A DNA stretch of 64,000 nucleotides from Pseudomonas campi (GCF_013200955.2 NZ_CP053697.2:186001-250000); one strand, 5' to 3'. Numbered from the stretch's first letter, positions 16,324-25,712 are shown. A program made the numbers and translations. Notes: a model not told the origin generated them from the letters alone.

Positions 16324-17574
16324 ATGGAAAGCACGGCACTGATTCCCCTGCAGTATGCGCTGGACACCTTCTATTTCCTGATCTGTGGTGCATTGGTGAT
16401 GTGGATGGCGGCAGGTTTCGCCATGCTCGAATCCGGCCTGGTACGGGCGAAGAACACCACGGAAATCCTCACCAAGAACATCGTGCTCTACGCCCTGGCG
16501 TGCGTGATGTACCTGCTGTTCGGCTACTACCTGATGTACAGCGGTGACGCCGGTGGCGTGCTGCCCAATTTCGGTTTCCTGATCGGCGCTGAACATGCGG
16601 TTGAAACCGTCGCCGCCGGTGGCGAGGGCGCCCCCTACTACGCCAAGCGCGCCGACTTCTTCTTCCAGGTGGTATTCGTCGCCACCGCCATGTCGATCGT
16701 CTCCGGTGCGGTGGCCGAACGCATGAAGCTGTGGGCCTTCCTGGCTTTTGCCGTGGTCATGTGCGGCGTGATCTACCCGGTGGAAGGCTACTGGACCTGG
16801 GGCGGCGGTTTCCTCAAGGAAGCCGGTTTCAAAGATTTCGCCGGCTCCGGCATCGTCCACCTGGCGGGTGCCACCGCGGCCCTGGCCGGGGTGATCCTGC
16901 TTGGCGCGCGCAAGGGCAAGTACGGCAGCAACGGCCAGATCAACGCGATCCCCGGCGCCAACCTGCCGCTGGCGACCCTTGGCACCTTCATCCTGTGGTT
17001 CGGCTGGTTCGGCTTCAACGGCGGCTCGCAGTTGAAGATGAGCACCATCAGCGATGCCAACGCGGTGGCCTCGGTATTCGTCAACACCAACCTGGCCGCG
17101 GCTGGCGGCCTGCTGGCAGCACTGGTGGTGGCGCGCATCCTGTTCGGCAAGGCCGATCTGACCATGATCCTCAACGGTGCCCTGGCCGGCCTGGTGGCCA
17201 TCACCGCCGAGCCGTCCACCCCGACCGGTGTGCAGGCGGCGCTGATCGGTGCGGTTGGCGGTGTGCTGGTGGTGTTCAGCATCCTGCTGCTGGACAAGCT
17301 GCGTATCGATGACCCGGTCGGTGCCATCTCGGTGCACGGTGTCAGTGGCATCTGGGGTGTACTGGCCGTACCGCTGACCAACAGCGCTGCCAGTTTCGCC
17401 GCGCAGTTGCTGGGTGTGGCCTGCATCTTCGCCTGGGTGTTCGTCGCCAGTCTGCTGGCCTGGGGCCTGATCAAGCTGGTCATGGGTCTGCGCGTCAGCG
17501 AGGAAGATGAATACGAAGGCGTCGACATTGTCGAGTGCGGCATGGAGGCCTACCCGGAGTTCACCCGCAAGTAA
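16324..17574 (+). CDS. Second Amt-family ammonium transporter
   Basis: A 416-residue Amt paralogue only distantly similar to the upstream AmtB. It starts at ATG 16324 (GGAG 7 nt upstream); an in-frame extension to 16243 would run through the terminator and is rejected. There is no cleavable signal; the first segment (FYFLICGALVMWMAAGFAMLESGLVR) is the family TM1. Twin histidines are His179 (GIVHLAGATAA) and His338 (SVHGVSGIWG). The C-tail (MGLRVSEEDEYEGVDIVECGMEAYPEFTRK) has the GlnK-contact signature. P. aeruginosa, as far as I recall, has one Amt here; two-Amt loci occur in the stutzeri/mendocina side of the genus. Confidence 0.93.
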   Translation: MESTALIPLQYALDTFYFLICGALVMWMAAGFAMLESGLVRAKNTTEILTKNIVLYALACVMYLLFGYYLMYSGDAGGVLPNFGFLIGAEHAVETVAAGGEGAPYYAKRADFFFQVVFVATAMSIVSGAVAERMKLWAFLAFAVVMCGVIYPVEGYWTWGGGFLKEAGFKDFAGSGIVHLAGATAALAGVILLGARKGKYGSNGQINAIPGANLPLATLGTFILWFGWFGFNGGSQLKMSTISDANAVASVFVNTNLAAAGGLLAALVVARILFGKADLTMILNGALAGLVAITAEPSTPTGVQAALIGAVGGVLVVFSILLLDKLRIDDPVGAISVHGVSGIWGVLAVPLTNSAASFAAQLLGVACIFAWVFVASLLAWGLIKLVMGLRVSEEDEYEGVDIVECGMEAYPEFTRK

Positions 17575-17592
17575 GCGCACGCGTTGGGTTGC

Positions 17593-17620
17593 AAGGGGCG
17601 CTGCGGCGCCCTTTGTCTTT
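17593..17620 (+). terminator. Intrinsic terminator after the second amt gene
   Basis: AAGGGGCGC-TGCG-GCGCCCTTT with a GGGCGC/GCGCCC core stem, followed by a T-rich run interrupted by G and C. Confidence 0.7.
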
Positions 17621-17755
17621 TCTGGCTTGCTGTCCAGGATCGGGAACAGACCCTAAAAGTTGCAATTAACTGCATTTGTTCTGCTGCGCCTAGGTGAAAT
17701 ACGCGCGGACAGGCCCTAAAATGCGCCCGCAACGGGATCTGCAGGTACGCCGGCG

Positions 17756-18181
17756 ATGTGGCTGCAACGAGTGATCACCCTGGGTGCCAGGGCGCGCGGT
17801 TTCCATCTGGTGACGGATGAGCTTGTCGCTGCCTTGCCGGAGTTGCGCGCTTATCGGGTCGGCCTGCTACACCTGTGGCTGCAGCACACCTCGGCCTCGC
17901 TGACCGTCAACGAGAATGCCGATGGGGCGGTGCGACGTGACTTCGAGCGCTTCTTCAATCGTCTTGTGCCCCAGGGCGCAGAGGGTTATGAGCACGACTA
18001 CGAAGGGCCGGATGATCTGCCGGCACATTTCAAGTCCAGTCTGCTGGGCTGTCAGCTAAGCCTGCCGATAACCTCGGGGCAGCTGGCGCTGGGTACCTGG
18101 CAAGGGATTTACCTCGGCGAACACCGGGATCGGGGCGGCGCTCGGCGTGTGCTGGCGACGCTCCAGGGTGAACTCGCATGA
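17756..18181 (+). CDS. YjbQ/UPF0047-family protein
   Basis: A 141-residue compact protein of the YjbQ family, described as having weak secondary thiamine-phosphate synthase activity; its physiological role is unsettled. Conserved segments are [19 protein letters not shown] (with the metal-site His), [21 protein letters not shown] (second His) and [14 protein letters not shown]. The length is normal. It lies between the amt genes and sutA with the same orientation. The GTGs upstream are not needed: ATG 17756 gives the family start. Confidence 0.88.
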   Translation: MWLQRVITLGARARGFHLVTDELVAALPELRAYRVGLLHLWLQHTSASLTVNENADGAVRRDFERFFNRLVPQGAEGYEHDYEGPDDLPAHFKSSLLGCQLSLPITSGQLALGTWQGIYLGEHRDRGGARRVLATLQGELA

Positions 18182-18278
18182 GTCACGGGTAACGGCCCAT
18201 GAATTTTTTCTGGCGGCGTTTGCAATGCACGCGGCTGGTCTATAACTAACCTGCTTTGCGCAAGGCATGAGGTAGCAC

Positions 18279-18608
18279 ATGAGCGACGAAGAACTGGAAC
18301 AAGACGAACTCGAAGCTGGCGACGAGGACGAAAGCGAGGAGCTGGAAGCGGCCGACGACGATGTCGCGGACGATAGCGAAGACAGCGGCTCCGACGCCCC
18401 CAGTGTCAAGCCTGGCAAGAAAGCCAAGGCGGCGGTGGATGTCGAAGAACTGCCGAGCGTAGAAGCCAAGCAGAAGGAGCGTGACGCCCTGGCCAAGGCC
18501 ATGGAAGAGTTCCTCTCGCGCGGCGGCAAGGTGCAGGAAGTCGAGGCCAACGTCGTGGCCGATCCGCCCAAGAAGCCAGACAGCAAGTACGGTAGCCGCC
18601 CCATCTGA
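18279..18608 (+). CDS. sutA: SutA, RNA-polymerase-associated growth-arrest regulator
   Basis: A 109-residue, very acidic, largely disordered protein. The N-terminal ~45 residues are almost entirely D/E/S/A, then a basic patch (KPGKKAKAAV), a central helix (VEAKQKERDALAKAMEEFLSRGGKVQEVEANVV) and a conserved tail ending KPDSKYGSRPI. This matches SutA of P. aeruginosa, which binds RNA polymerase and raises transcription of rRNA and other genes during slow growth. It is a single gene with its own intrinsic terminator. Confidence 0.9.
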   Translation: MSDEELEQDELEAGDEDESEELEAADDDVADDSEDSGSDAPSVKPGKKAKAAVDVEELPSVEAKQKERDALAKAMEEFLSRGGKVQEVEANVVADPPKKPDSKYGSRPI

Positions 18609-18624
18609 GGTCGCTAGCGTGATG

Positions 18625-18652
18625 AAAAAGCCCGCCAATCGGCGGGCTTTTT
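18625..18652. terminator. Bidirectional intrinsic terminator between sutA and the HAD gene
   Basis: AAAAAGCCCGCC-AAT-CGGCGGGCTTTTT; it serves the convergent sutA and HAD-xerC units. Confidence 0.85.
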
Positions 18653-18707
18653 CATGTCTGCCTGGCGGCGGAGTCAGTCGCGAGCGCTGCTCTGCGCATC
18701 TGCGCCA

Positions 18708-19400
18708 CTACCAGCGTTCGAGCAGCGCCGGCAGCTCGGCCAGGCTGGCGATCTGTGCATCCGGCAGCTCATCGCCTTGCCAGGTCTTGCCCTGCGGGTT
18801 GAACCAGATCGCGCGCATGCCGGCGGCGCGCGCCCCGGCGATATCGTCGCTGGGGTGGTCGCCGATATGCACGGCCTGCGCGGCCGCCACTCCGGCGCGC
18901 TGCAGGGCGGTCTGGAACGGATGGGGGTCGGGTTTGCCGACGCCCAGTTCCTCGGCGCACAGGGCGAACTGGAAGTAGTCGGCCAGGCCCAGGCGGCGCA
19001 CGTCGGCATTGCCGTTGGTGATCACCCCGAGGCTGAAGCGCAGGGCCAGGCGCTCCAGGGTCGGATGCACTTCGGGGAACAGTTCGACCCGGTGGCGGGC
19101 GGCGAGAAACACCTGGAAGCCCTGCTCGGCCAGCTCGCGTGACTCGGCCTCGGCGTAACCCGCATCGATCAGGGCATGCCACAGGATGCGTCGGCGCAGC
19201 TCGCTGAGACGGTGCTTGAGCATCGGTTCGGCGCCCAGCAGACGGCTGCGGATCGCCCACAGATGTTCGATCGGCACCGGGCCCAGGCGTGGCGCCTGCA
19301 CGGCCAGCCAGTCACGCAGACTGGCCTCGGCACCGTGCATCACCGGCGCCACATCCCACAGGGTGTCATCGAGGTCGAAGGTGATCAGGCGCAGGCTCAT
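18708..19400 (-). CDS. HAD-superfamily phosphatase (YigB-like)
   Basis: A 230-residue HAD subfamily IA hydrolase. Motif [10 protein letters not shown] gives the nucleophile and acid/base aspartates, motif II is VITNGNADV, motif III lysine is in [10 protein letters not shown], and motif IV is [11 protein letters not shown]. The closest well-known relative is YigB, an FMN/nucleotide phosphatase that is also adjacent to xerC in Escherichia coli. Its start overlaps the xerC stop by 4 bp (ATGA), so the two are translationally coupled at the end of the lysA-dapF-DUF484-xerC operon. The real substrate is not deducible. Confidence 0.9.
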   Translation of the reverse strand: MSLRLITFDLDDTLWDVAPVMHGAEASLRDWLAVQAPRLGPVPIEHLWAIRSRLLGAEPMLKHRLSELRRRILWHALIDAGYAEAESRELAEQGFQVFLAARHRVELFPEVHPTLERLALRFSLGVITNGNADVRRLGLADYFQFALCAEELGVGKPDPHPFQTALQRAGVAAAQAVHIGDHPSDDIAGARAAGMRAIWFNPQGKTWQGDELPDAQIASLAELPALLERW

Positions 19401-20350
19401 TCGTCGTTTCCTGTGCTGCGATTAGCGTTTGCCGGCGCGAGGGGCGCGTCCTGTGCAGGGCTGGCGCTACTGCGCTTGGCCCGTGGATGGGCCTGGTCAT
19501 AGACCGTCGCCAGGTGCTGGAAATCCAGGTGGGTGTAGATCTGCGTGGTGCTGATATCGGCATGCCCGAGTAGCTCCTGCACCGCGCGCAGGTCCTGGGA
19601 TGACTCCAGCATATGGCTAGCAAAGGAGTGTCTGAGCATATGCGGATGCAGATTCTGCCCCAGCTCGCGCACCCCGGCCTGGCGCACGCGCAACTGCACG
19701 GCGCGGGCGCCGAGGCGGCGGCCCTGTTGGCTGACGAACACGGCGCCATCGGCCGGGTTGCTCAGCAGGCGCAGCTCCAGCCAGGCCTGCAGCGCTTCGC
19801 GGGCCTTGCTGCCGACCGGCAGCTCGCGCGTCTTGTTGCCCTTGCCGACCACGCGGACCAGGCCGCCTGACAGGTCCAGGCCGCTCAGGTCGAGGCCGAC
19901 CAGCTCGGACAGGCGCAGACCCGAGGAGTAGAAGAGTTCGAGCATGGCCTGGTCGCGACGGGCGATGAAGTCGTCTTCCACCGCGCCGTCCAGCAGTTGC
20001 ACGGTGCGGTCGGCATCCAGGGTGCGTGGCAGGCGCCGCTCGCCCTTGGGCGGACTCAGGCCCGTAGCCGGATCATGCCGGCACAGGCCTTCGCGGTTCA
20101 GGTACTGATAAAGGCCGCGCACGGCCGAAAGCAGGCGTGCCAGCGAGCGGCTGGACTGGCCCTGGGCGTGCAGGCGGGCAACTACGCTGCGCAGGCTGCG
20201 GCCGTCGAGGTCGCTCCAGTGGGCGATGGCGTTCTTCTCGCAGAGCGCGAGGACTTTCAGCAGGTCACGCCGATAACCGTCGAGTGTATGCGGCGACACC
20301 TGGCGCTCGCGGCGCAGGTGTTCGAGGTAGGCGTCGAGGTGATCCTGCAT
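19397..20350 (-). CDS. xerC: Site-specific tyrosine recombinase XerC
   Basis: A 317-residue recombinase that with XerD resolves chromosome dimers at dif. It has an N-terminal SAM-like core-binding domain and a C-terminal catalytic domain with the arginine in [24 protein letters not shown] (HxxR), the LGH box and nucleophilic tyrosine in IYTHLDF. Sequence after the tyrosine is longer than in enteric XerC by about 30 polar residues ([20 protein letters not shown]), accounting for the extra length over ~300. It is downstream of DUF484 and separated from it by a REPIN-like repeat. Confidence 0.95.
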   Translation of the reverse strand: MQDHLDAYLEHLRRERQVSPHTLDGYRRDLLKVLALCEKNAIAHWSDLDGRSLRSVVARLHAQGQSSRSLARLLSAVRGLYQYLNREGLCRHDPATGLSPPKGERRLPRTLDADRTVQLLDGAVEDDFIARRDQAMLELFYSSGLRLSELVGLDLSGLDLSGGLVRVVGKGNKTRELPVGSKAREALQAWLELRLLSNPADGAVFVSQQGRRLGARAVQLRVRQAGVRELGQNLHPHMLRHSFASHMLESSQDLRAVQELLGHADISTTQIYTHLDFQHLATVYDQAHPRAKRSSASPAQDAPLAPANANRSTGNDE

Positions 20351-20376
20351 GGATGGCTCCAGGCGCGGGGATGCGG

Positions 20377-20439
20377 GTAGGAGCGAGCTCTGCTCGCGAA
20401 GCGATCCGCAAAAGCTTCGCCAGCAGAGCTCGCTCTTAC
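20377..20439. repeat. REPIN-like inverted pair between xerC and the DUF484 gene
   Basis: Two ~26-nt arms, GTAGGAGCGAGCTCTGCTCG... and its near-complement starting GTAAGAGCGAGCTCTGCTGG..., face each other. A single arm of the same family is at 9778. It occupies almost the entire 93-bp gap inside an otherwise tightly packed operon. Confidence 0.85.
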
Positions 20440-20443
20440 GGGA

Positions 20444-21142
20444 TCAGCGTACCGAACGCAGCGGCGCGGCGAAGCGCGGTAGCACGCGGGCGAGGACTTC
20501 GGCGACGTAGCCGAGGAACAGGGTGCCGAGGCTGCTCTTGTAGTGCTGCGGGTCCGGGCTGCCGATGGCCAGCACGCCATGCAGGCCCTGGTGGCTGAGG
20601 CTGACCACGGCGGCCGAGCCGACCTGGGCGAACTCATCGGCACCGAAGAGAAATTCCAGTTCGTTGGGGCGCAGCACGCCGCAGGTGGTCTTGCCGCCCG
20701 ACAGCAGGCTGCCGATGGCCTGGTGCGCCTCGGCACTGGTTACTGCGCGGCCGACGCCCAGTGGCGTTTCGCTGAACAGGATGAGGCTGACGAAGGGCAC
20801 CTGGAACTCGTGGCGCAGGCTGTCCTCGGTGGCGCTGATCACTTCTTCCAGGCTGCTTGAGTCGAGCAGGGCGAGGATCAGGCGGCGGGTCTTGTCGAAC
20901 AGGCGGTCGTTGTCGCGGGCCACATCCATCAGCTGCGACAGGCGATGGCGCATCTCGATGTTGCGCTCGCGCAGCAGTTTCACCTGGCGCTCGACCAGCG
21001 ATACGGTGTCGCCGCGCTGGTGCGGAATGCGCAGCTCGGGAATCAGCTCGTCGTGGTCGATAAAGAATTCCGGGTGCTGCCGCAGGTAGGCGGCGACTGC
21101 CTCCGCGTCGAGCGGAACGGGCTGATCCTGGCTGTCACTCAT
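20444..21142 (-). CDS. DUF484 family protein (GAF-like)
   Basis: A 232-residue cytoplasmic protein. The N-terminal part is [43 protein letters not shown], a helical coiled segment with the family signature, followed by a GAF-like domain (about residues 85-225). It is invariably found between dapF and xerC in Pseudomonas but its function is not established. ATG 21142 begins [12 protein letters not shown]; upstream in-frame sequence overlaps dapF and is not family-like. Its start overlaps the dapF stop by 4 bp, so expression is coupled to lysine/peptidoglycan precursor synthesis. Confidence 0.9.
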   Translation of the reverse strand: MSDSQDQPVPLDAEAVAAYLRQHPEFFIDHDELIPELRIPHQRGDTVSLVERQVKLLRERNIEMRHRLSQLMDVARDNDRLFDKTRRLILALLDSSSLEEVISATEDSLRHEFQVPFVSLILFSETPLGVGRAVTSAEAHQAIGSLLSGGKTTCGVLRPNELEFLFGADEFAQVGSAAVVSLSHQGLHGVLAIGSPDPQHYKSSLGTLFLGYVAEVLARVLPRFAAPLRSVR

Positions 21143-21969
21143 AGACGGACTTGTCCTTCGTACACGCGAACGGCGGGTCCGGTCATCATAACCGGCTGGC
21201 CCGGGCCTGCCCACTCGATGCACAGCTTGCCGCCGGGCAAATCCAGCTGCAGTGGTGAATCCATCCAGCCCTGGCGAATCGCCGCCACGGCCGCGGCGCA
21301 GGCGCCGGTGCCGCAGGCCTGGGTCTCGCCGGCGCCGCGCTCCCACACGCGCAGGCGCGCATGCTGGCGATCGACCACCTGCAGGAAGCCGACATTGACC
21401 CGCTGCGGGAAGCGCGGGTGATGCTCCAGCTTCGGCCCAAGACTATGCACCGGGGCGTTGTCGAGGTCGGCGACGCGCAGCACCGCATGCGGATTGCCCA
21501 TGGACACGGCAGCCAGTTCGACGTTTTGCCCGTCGACCTCGACCGAATAGTTCAGCGCTTCGGCCTCGGCCTGGAACGGGATGACCTTGGGGTCGAGGCG
21601 CGGCGGGCCCATGTCGACGGTGATCTGGCCATCCGGACGCAGGTTCAGCTCGATGATGCCGCCCTTGGTCTCGACGCGGATCTGCTTCTTCATGGTCAGG
21701 CGCTTGTCGATGACGAAGCGGGCGAAGCAGCGCGCGCCATTGCCGCACTGCTCCACTTCCGAGCCATCGGCATTGAAGATGCGGTAGCGGAAGTCGACGT
21801 CCGGGTTGCTCGGCGCCTCGACCAGCAGCAGCTGGTCGAAGCCGACGCCGGTGTGGCGATCACCCCAGGCCTTGGCATGCTTGGGCTGGATATGCGCGTG
21901 CTGGCTGATCAGGTCGAGGACCATGAAGTCGTTGCCGAGGCCGTGCATCTTGGTAAAGCGCAGCAGCAT
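21139..21969 (-). CDS. dapF: Diaminopimelate epimerase
   Basis: A 276-residue enzyme converting LL- to meso-diaminopimelate for lysine and peptidoglycan. Both catalytic cysteines are in family context: [13 protein letters not shown] and [13 protein letters not shown]. The N-terminal [20 protein letters not shown] is canonical. It is 5 bp downstream of lysA and overlaps DUF484 by 4 bp, so lptM-lysA-dapF-DUF484-xerC-HAD reads as one operon. Confidence 0.97.
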   Translation of the reverse strand: MLLRFTKMHGLGNDFMVLDLISQHAHIQPKHAKAWGDRHTGVGFDQLLLVEAPSNPDVDFRYRIFNADGSEVEQCGNGARCFARFVIDKRLTMKKQIRVETKGGIIELNLRPDGQITVDMGPPRLDPKVIPFQAEAEALNYSVEVDGQNVELAAVSMGNPHAVLRVADLDNAPVHSLGPKLEHHPRFPQRVNVGFLQVVDRQHARLRVWERGAGETQACGTGACAAAVAAIRQGWMDSPLQLDLPGGKLCIEWAGPGQPVMMTGPAVRVYEGQVRL

Positions 21970-21974
21970 GACAA

Positions 21975-23234
21975 TTACTCGTGGGGGGCCGGAGGCAGCA
22001 GGCTTTCGCCGGCGTAGAGCTCTGCCAGGGTTTCGCGGCGGCGCACTTCGAAGGCCTGATCACCGTCCACCAGCACCTCGGCGGCGCGGCCGCGGGTGTT
22101 GTAGTTGGAGCTCATGACGAAACCATAGGCACCGGCCGAGCGCACGGCCAGCAGGTCGCCTTCGGCCAGGGCCAGTTCGCGGTTCTTGGCCAGGAAGTCG
22201 CCGGTCTCGCAGATCGGCCCGACCAGGTCGTAGTTGCGCGTCGCGCCGTCACGCGGCTGTACCGGGGTGACGTCCATCCAGGCCTGGTACAGCGCCGGGC
22301 GGATCAGGTCGTTCATCGCCGCATCGACGATGGCGAAATCCTTGTGCTCGGTGTGCTTGAGATATTCCACGCGGGTCAGCAGCACGCCGGCGTTGGCGAC
22401 GATAGAGCGGCCCGGCTCGAATACCAGGGCCAGGTCGCGGCCCTGGATGCGCTCGCGCACGGCGGCGATATAGTCGCCGGCCAGCGGTGGCTGCTCGTCA
22501 CGGTACTGCACGCCGAGGCCGCCGCCGAGGTCCAGATGCTTGATCCGGATGCCTTGCGTGGCGAGCAGGTCGATCAGCGCCAGCAGGCGTTCCAGGGCAT
22601 CGAGGAACGGCGGCAGGCTGGTCAGCTGCGAACCGATGTGGCAATCGACCCCGACCACTTCCAGGTTCGGCAGCGCGGCGGCGCGGGCGTAGACGGCCGG
22701 TGCCTGCTCGATGTCGATGCCGAACTTGTTTTCCTTGAGGCCGGTGGAGATATACGGATGGGTGCCGGCATCCACGTCCGGGTTGACCCGCAGCGAGATC
22801 GCCGCGCTCTTGCCCAGCTCGGCGGCCACCACTTGCAGGCGTTCCAGCTCGTCCACCGATTCGACGTTGAAGCAGTGCACACCCACTTCGAGGGCGCGGC
22901 GCATGTCGTCGCGACTCTTGCCGACGCCGGAGAAGACGATCTTGCCCGGCTCGCCACCGGCGGCCAGGACGCGCTCCAGCTCACCGCGGGAGACGATGTC
23001 GAAGCCGGCGCCGAGGCGCGCCAGGACGTTCAGCACGCCGAGGTTGGAGTTGGCCTTGACGGCGAAACAGACCAGATGCGGCATGCCGGCCAGGGCATCG
23101 GCATAGGCGCGGTACTGCGCCTCGATGTGGGCGCGCGAGTAGACGTAGGTCGGCGTGCCGAAGCGCTCGGCGATGGCGGACAGGGCCACGCCCTCCGCGA
23201 ACAGTTGCCCGTCGCGGTTGGTAAAGGCTTGCAT
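21975..23234 (-). CDS. lysA: Diaminopimelate decarboxylase
   Basis: A 419-residue PLP-dependent decarboxylase making L-lysine from meso-diaminopimelate. The PLP lysine is in [14 protein letters not shown], with HIGSQL, the phosphate-binding GGGLGV region and the active-site cysteine in GPICETGDF. The length is normal. It starts 9 bp after the small lipoprotein gene and is 5 bp upstream of dapF. Confidence 0.97.
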   Translation of the reverse strand: MQAFTNRDGQLFAEGVALSAIAERFGTPTYVYSRAHIEAQYRAYADALAGMPHLVCFAVKANSNLGVLNVLARLGAGFDIVSRGELERVLAAGGEPGKIVFSGVGKSRDDMRRALEVGVHCFNVESVDELERLQVVAAELGKSAAISLRVNPDVDAGTHPYISTGLKENKFGIDIEQAPAVYARAAALPNLEVVGVDCHIGSQLTSLPPFLDALERLLALIDLLATQGIRIKHLDLGGGLGVQYRDEQPPLAGDYIAAVRERIQGRDLALVFEPGRSIVANAGVLLTRVEYLKHTEHKDFAIVDAAMNDLIRPALYQAWMDVTPVQPRDGATRNYDLVGPICETGDFLAKNRELALAEGDLLAVRSAGAYGFVMSSNYNTRGRAAEVLVDGDQAFEVRRRETLAELYAGESLLPPAPHE

Positions 23235-23243
23235 GGAACCCCC

Positions 23244-23381
23244 TTAGAGGAAAACGTCTTTGTCGCGATCTTGCGTGGTTTTCTGATCATCCGGGTGGTA
23301 CAGCGGGCCTTTCTGGCCGCAACCGGCGAGGGCAGCAGTAACGACGACGAGCGCGATGAAGGGCAGCAGCAGGCGCTTCAT
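23244..23381 (-). CDS. lptM: Small lipoprotein LptM/LppL (YifL family)
   Basis: A 45-residue lipoprotein precursor encoded just upstream of lysA. MKRLLLPFIALVVVTAALAG is a type II signal peptide with lipobox LAGC (Cys21), and the mature N-terminus CGQKGPLY is the invariant signature of the YifL/LptM family. In Escherichia coli LptM binds LptD and assists assembly of the LPS translocon; Pseudomonas copies were earlier called lppL. Stop TAA is at 23244-23246. It likely starts the lysA operon, with the promoter in the 174-bp gap to the divergent AraC gene. Confidence 0.9.
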   Translation of the reverse strand: MKRLLLPFIALVVVTAALAGCGQKGPLYHPDDQKTTQDRDKDVFL

Positions 23382-23555
23382 GGTGAATTCCTTTGCGAAA
23401 TCGAGATTGCTCGGGAGTATACCGGCCGCCCGACAGCTTGCCTATGCGCTGGAATTCACGCCCGACGGGCTCTGCAAACCCCAGTCGATGGCGCGTTTGG
23501 CTTGCCTGCCTGGGCCCGTTTGCGGCTAGCATGACGAATAAAAAACGGAGTCCCG

Positions 23556-24608
23556 ATGGAAAGCCCAGCCCCTCTCGCCAGCTCGGTCTCGGTCGCCTAC
23601 CTGCAAGGCCTGCTGGATTACCTGGAGCGCCAGGGCTTCGCCAGCGCCCATCTGCTGGCCAAGGTGCAGCTGAGCCCGAGCCTGCTCGGCCAGCGTGACC
23701 AGCGCGTGGCGGCCAGCGCCTACCTGGAGTTGCTCGGCGAAGGCGTACGCCTGACCGGTGACGAGCAGCTCGGCCTGCACCTGGGCGAGGCGATTCGCCC
23801 CGGTTACTACGGCGTGCTCGGCTACCTGATCATGAGCTGCGCGACCCTCTCCGACGCCCTGCACCGGCAGGCGCGCTATGCCAGCCTTGTCGGCAACCTC
23901 GGCCGCGTCGAGCTGGACGAGGAGCCGCCGCGTGCGGGCCTGGAGCCGCAGGTGGTGCACAGCTGGCACCCGTCGCTGCCGCAGCACCAGCGCCTGCACG
24001 CCGAGGAGACACTGGCCGGCTGGGTGACCTTCGGTCACTGGATCAGCGGCCTGACGGTGCCGCCCACCGAGGTACGCTTCCAGTACCCGGCGCCGGCCGA
24101 TACCTCCGAGTACCAGCGAATCTTCCGCTGCCCGGTGCTGTTCGAGCAGGCCGACAATGCCCTGGTATTTCCCAAGCGCTTGTTGAGCACCCCGCTCGGC
24201 CAGGCCGATGCACAATTACGTCAGCTGCTCGATGCACACGCCGATCGCCTGCTCGGTGAGCTCAAGCAGGGCCACAGCGTGCTCGACCGGGCGCGCCACG
24301 AACTGGCCCTGCAATTGCCCGAGCAGGGCGCCGATCTGGAGTTGCTGGCGCAGACCCTGCAACTCAGTCCGCGTACTTTGCAGCGGCGTTTGCGCGAGGC
24401 CGGGTTATCCTTTAGCCAGCTGCTCGACGAGACGCGCGAGCAACTGGTACTGCATTATCTGCGCGACCCGGCGCTGGAACTGGCGGAAATCGCCTTCCTC
24501 GTCGGTTTCAGCGAGGCCGGTTCCCTGGCCCGCGCCTTCCGCCGCTGGACCGGGCAGAGCCCCGGTGCCTACCGGCAGAACCTGGCCGACCCCGCATCCC
24601 TTCCCTGA
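23556..24608 (+). CDS. AraC-family regulator with N-terminal arabinose-binding-like domain
   Basis: A 350-residue regulator of the OruR/ArgR-like/LiuQ-type group: residues ~20-210 are the Arabinose_bd-type ligand domain (GYYGVLGYLIMSCATLSDAL; HSWHPSLPQHQRLHAEETLAGW) and residues ~250-345 the double HTH (LELLAQTLQLSPRTLQRRLREAG; LELAEIAFLVGFSEAGSLARAFRRWTG). It lies between lptM and cyaY, which are adjacent in PAO1 as far as I recall, so it may be an insertion here. A second regulator of the same architecture is at 55825. The ligand is unknown. Confidence 0.88.
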   Translation: MESPAPLASSVSVAYLQGLLDYLERQGFASAHLLAKVQLSPSLLGQRDQRVAASAYLELLGEGVRLTGDEQLGLHLGEAIRPGYYGVLGYLIMSCATLSDALHRQARYASLVGNLGRVELDEEPPRAGLEPQVVHSWHPSLPQHQRLHAEETLAGWVTFGHWISGLTVPPTEVRFQYPAPADTSEYQRIFRCPVLFEQADNALVFPKRLLSTPLGQADAQLRQLLDAHADRLLGELKQGHSVLDRARHELALQLPEQGADLELLAQTLQLSPRTLQRRLREAGLSFSQLLDETREQLVLHYLRDPALELAEIAFLVGFSEAGSLARAFRRWTGQSPGAYRQNLADPASLP

Positions 24609-24618
24609 GGACGTTGTA

Positions 24619-24951
24619 ATGAGTTTGAGCGAAGCCCGTTTCCATGATCTGGTCGATGCCGTGCAAGAGGCCGTGGAAGATATTTTCGACGACAGCGACA
24701 TGGACATCGATCTGGAAAACTCCGCCGGCGTGCTGACCGTGCGCTTCGAGAACGGTACTCAGCTGATCCTCAGCCGCCAGGAACCGATCCGCCAGCTGTG
24801 GGTGGCGGCGCGTTCCGGTGGCTTCCACTTCGACTACGACGAAGAACAGAGCCTGTGGATCTGCGATACCAGCGAAGAGCCGCTGGGCGAGTTGCTGGCG
24901 CGGGTGACCCTGGAGCAGTCCGGTGAGCAGCTCGAATTCGAAGAGCTCTGA
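24619..24951 (+). CDS. cyaY: Frataxin-like iron protein CyaY
   Basis: A 110-residue bacterial frataxin that regulates IscS and iron delivery in Fe-S cluster assembly. It shows the acidic helix (FHDLVDAVQEAVEDIFDDSDMDIDLENS), the core strands VLTVRFENGTQLILSRQEPIRQLWVAA and GGFHFDY, and the acidic C-terminus. ATG 24619 gives the exact family start (MSLSEARFHDL). It is 10 bp after the AraC gene; the DUF1289 gene overlaps its 3' end. Confidence 0.95.
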   Translation: MSLSEARFHDLVDAVQEAVEDIFDDSDMDIDLENSAGVLTVRFENGTQLILSRQEPIRQLWVAARSGGFHFDYDEEQSLWICDTSEEPLGELLARVTLEQSGEQLEFEEL

Positions 24952-25153
24952 TTCGCAGAGCGCTGATCCGGCACGCGCCGAAACGGTTGATTCGCCGTGC
25001 CGCCGCCAGTGTTGCCTGGATGATCACGATGAGTGCCTGGGCTGCGGTCGCAGCCTGGCCGAGATCCTCGAATGGGGCAAGGCCGATGGCGCGCGGCGCC
25101 GGGAAATCTGCCAGGCCGCGCAACAACGCTTGCGCCCGTCACTGCGAGGGTGA
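24923..25153 (+). CDS. DUF1289 cysteine-motif small protein
   Basis: Up to 76 residues. The core is the DUF1289 signature PCRRQC-x7-CLGCGRSLAEILEW followed by a short helix (ADGARRREICQAAQQRL). The four cysteines suggest a small metal or Fe-S site, not demonstrated. The GTG at 24923 gives a start inside cyaY (29-bp overlap); a shorter start in the same frame is possible because the first ~20 residues are low-complexity Ser-rich. It follows cyaY, so a link to iron-sulfur biology is plausible but only inferred. Confidence 0.75.
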   Translation: MSSSNSKSSDSQSADPARAETVDSPCRRQCCLDDHDECLGCGRSLAEILEWGKADGARRREICQAAQQRLRPSLRG

Positions 25154-25209
25154 CCCTACAGTCGCTTTTGTCGGCTGGCTTGTGCTAGGTTGAATTCTGA
25201 CTTGTCGAT

Positions 25210-25236
25210 CAAAACCCCGCCCTCGGGCGGGGTTTT
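25210..25236 (+). terminator. Intrinsic terminator before rnk
   Basis: AAAACCCCGCCC-TCG-GGCGGGGTTTT, ending the AraC-cyaY-DUF1289 unit. rnk starts 35 bp later. Confidence 0.8.
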
Positions 25237-25270
25237 GTCATTTCTAGCCTCGAGGAGCATCAACGCCACC

Positions 25271-25678
25271 ATGAGCAGCACCCCAGCCATCACCATCACC
25301 CGTCTCGATCTGCAACGTCTGGAGCGCCTGCTCGACACGCTGGAGGACTTCGGCCCGGCCGCGGCTGCCCTGGAAACAGAGCTGGCGCGGGCCCAGGTGG
25401 TGGGCCATGCGGAAGTGCCGGCCGGGGTGGTGACGATGAACTCGCGGGTGCATTGCCGCGAGGAGAGCAGCGGCAAGGATTACCACCTGACCCTGGTCTA
25501 CCCGCAGGACGCCGGGGCCGAAGGCACGGTCTCGATCCTCGCGCCGGTGGGCTGTGCGCTGCTCGGCCTGTCGGTCGGCCAGCACATCGACTGGCCGGCA
25601 CCCGGCGGCAAGCTGCTCAAGCTGACGCTGCTGGCGGTGGAATACCAGCCGGAAGCGGCGGGCGAATACAACCGCTGA
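25271..25678 (+). CDS. rnk: Regulator of nucleoside diphosphate kinase (Rnk)
   Basis: A 135-residue GreA/GreB-related protein: a short N-terminal coiled coil (ITITRLDLQRLERLLDTLED) and a C-terminal FKBP-like Gre domain (HLTLVYPQDAGAEGTVSILAPVGCALLGLSVGQHIDWPAPGG). It binds RNA polymerase and in Pseudomonas influences Ndk levels and alginate. ATG 25271 is chosen because the in-frame upstream extension passes through the terminator hairpin. It ends 180 bp before the IS element. Confidence 0.9.
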   Translation: MSSTPAITITRLDLQRLERLLDTLEDFGPAAAALETELARAQVVGHAEVPAGVVTMNSRVHCREESSGKDYHLTLVYPQDAGAEGTVSILAPVGCALLGLSVGQHIDWPAPGGKLLKLTLLAVEYQPEAAGEYNR

Positions 25679-25712
25679 GTCAGGCGGCCGGCCTGCACGC
25701 GATCCGCATGTC

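Noticed and set aside
14939..17580. Long minus-strand frames opposite the two amt genes
   Set aside because: His/Asp/Gln-rich antisense frames, common opposite membrane-protein genes.
24208..24618. Extended frame upstream of cyaY
   Set aside because: Out-of-frame reading of the AraC gene; CyaY begins at ATG 24619.
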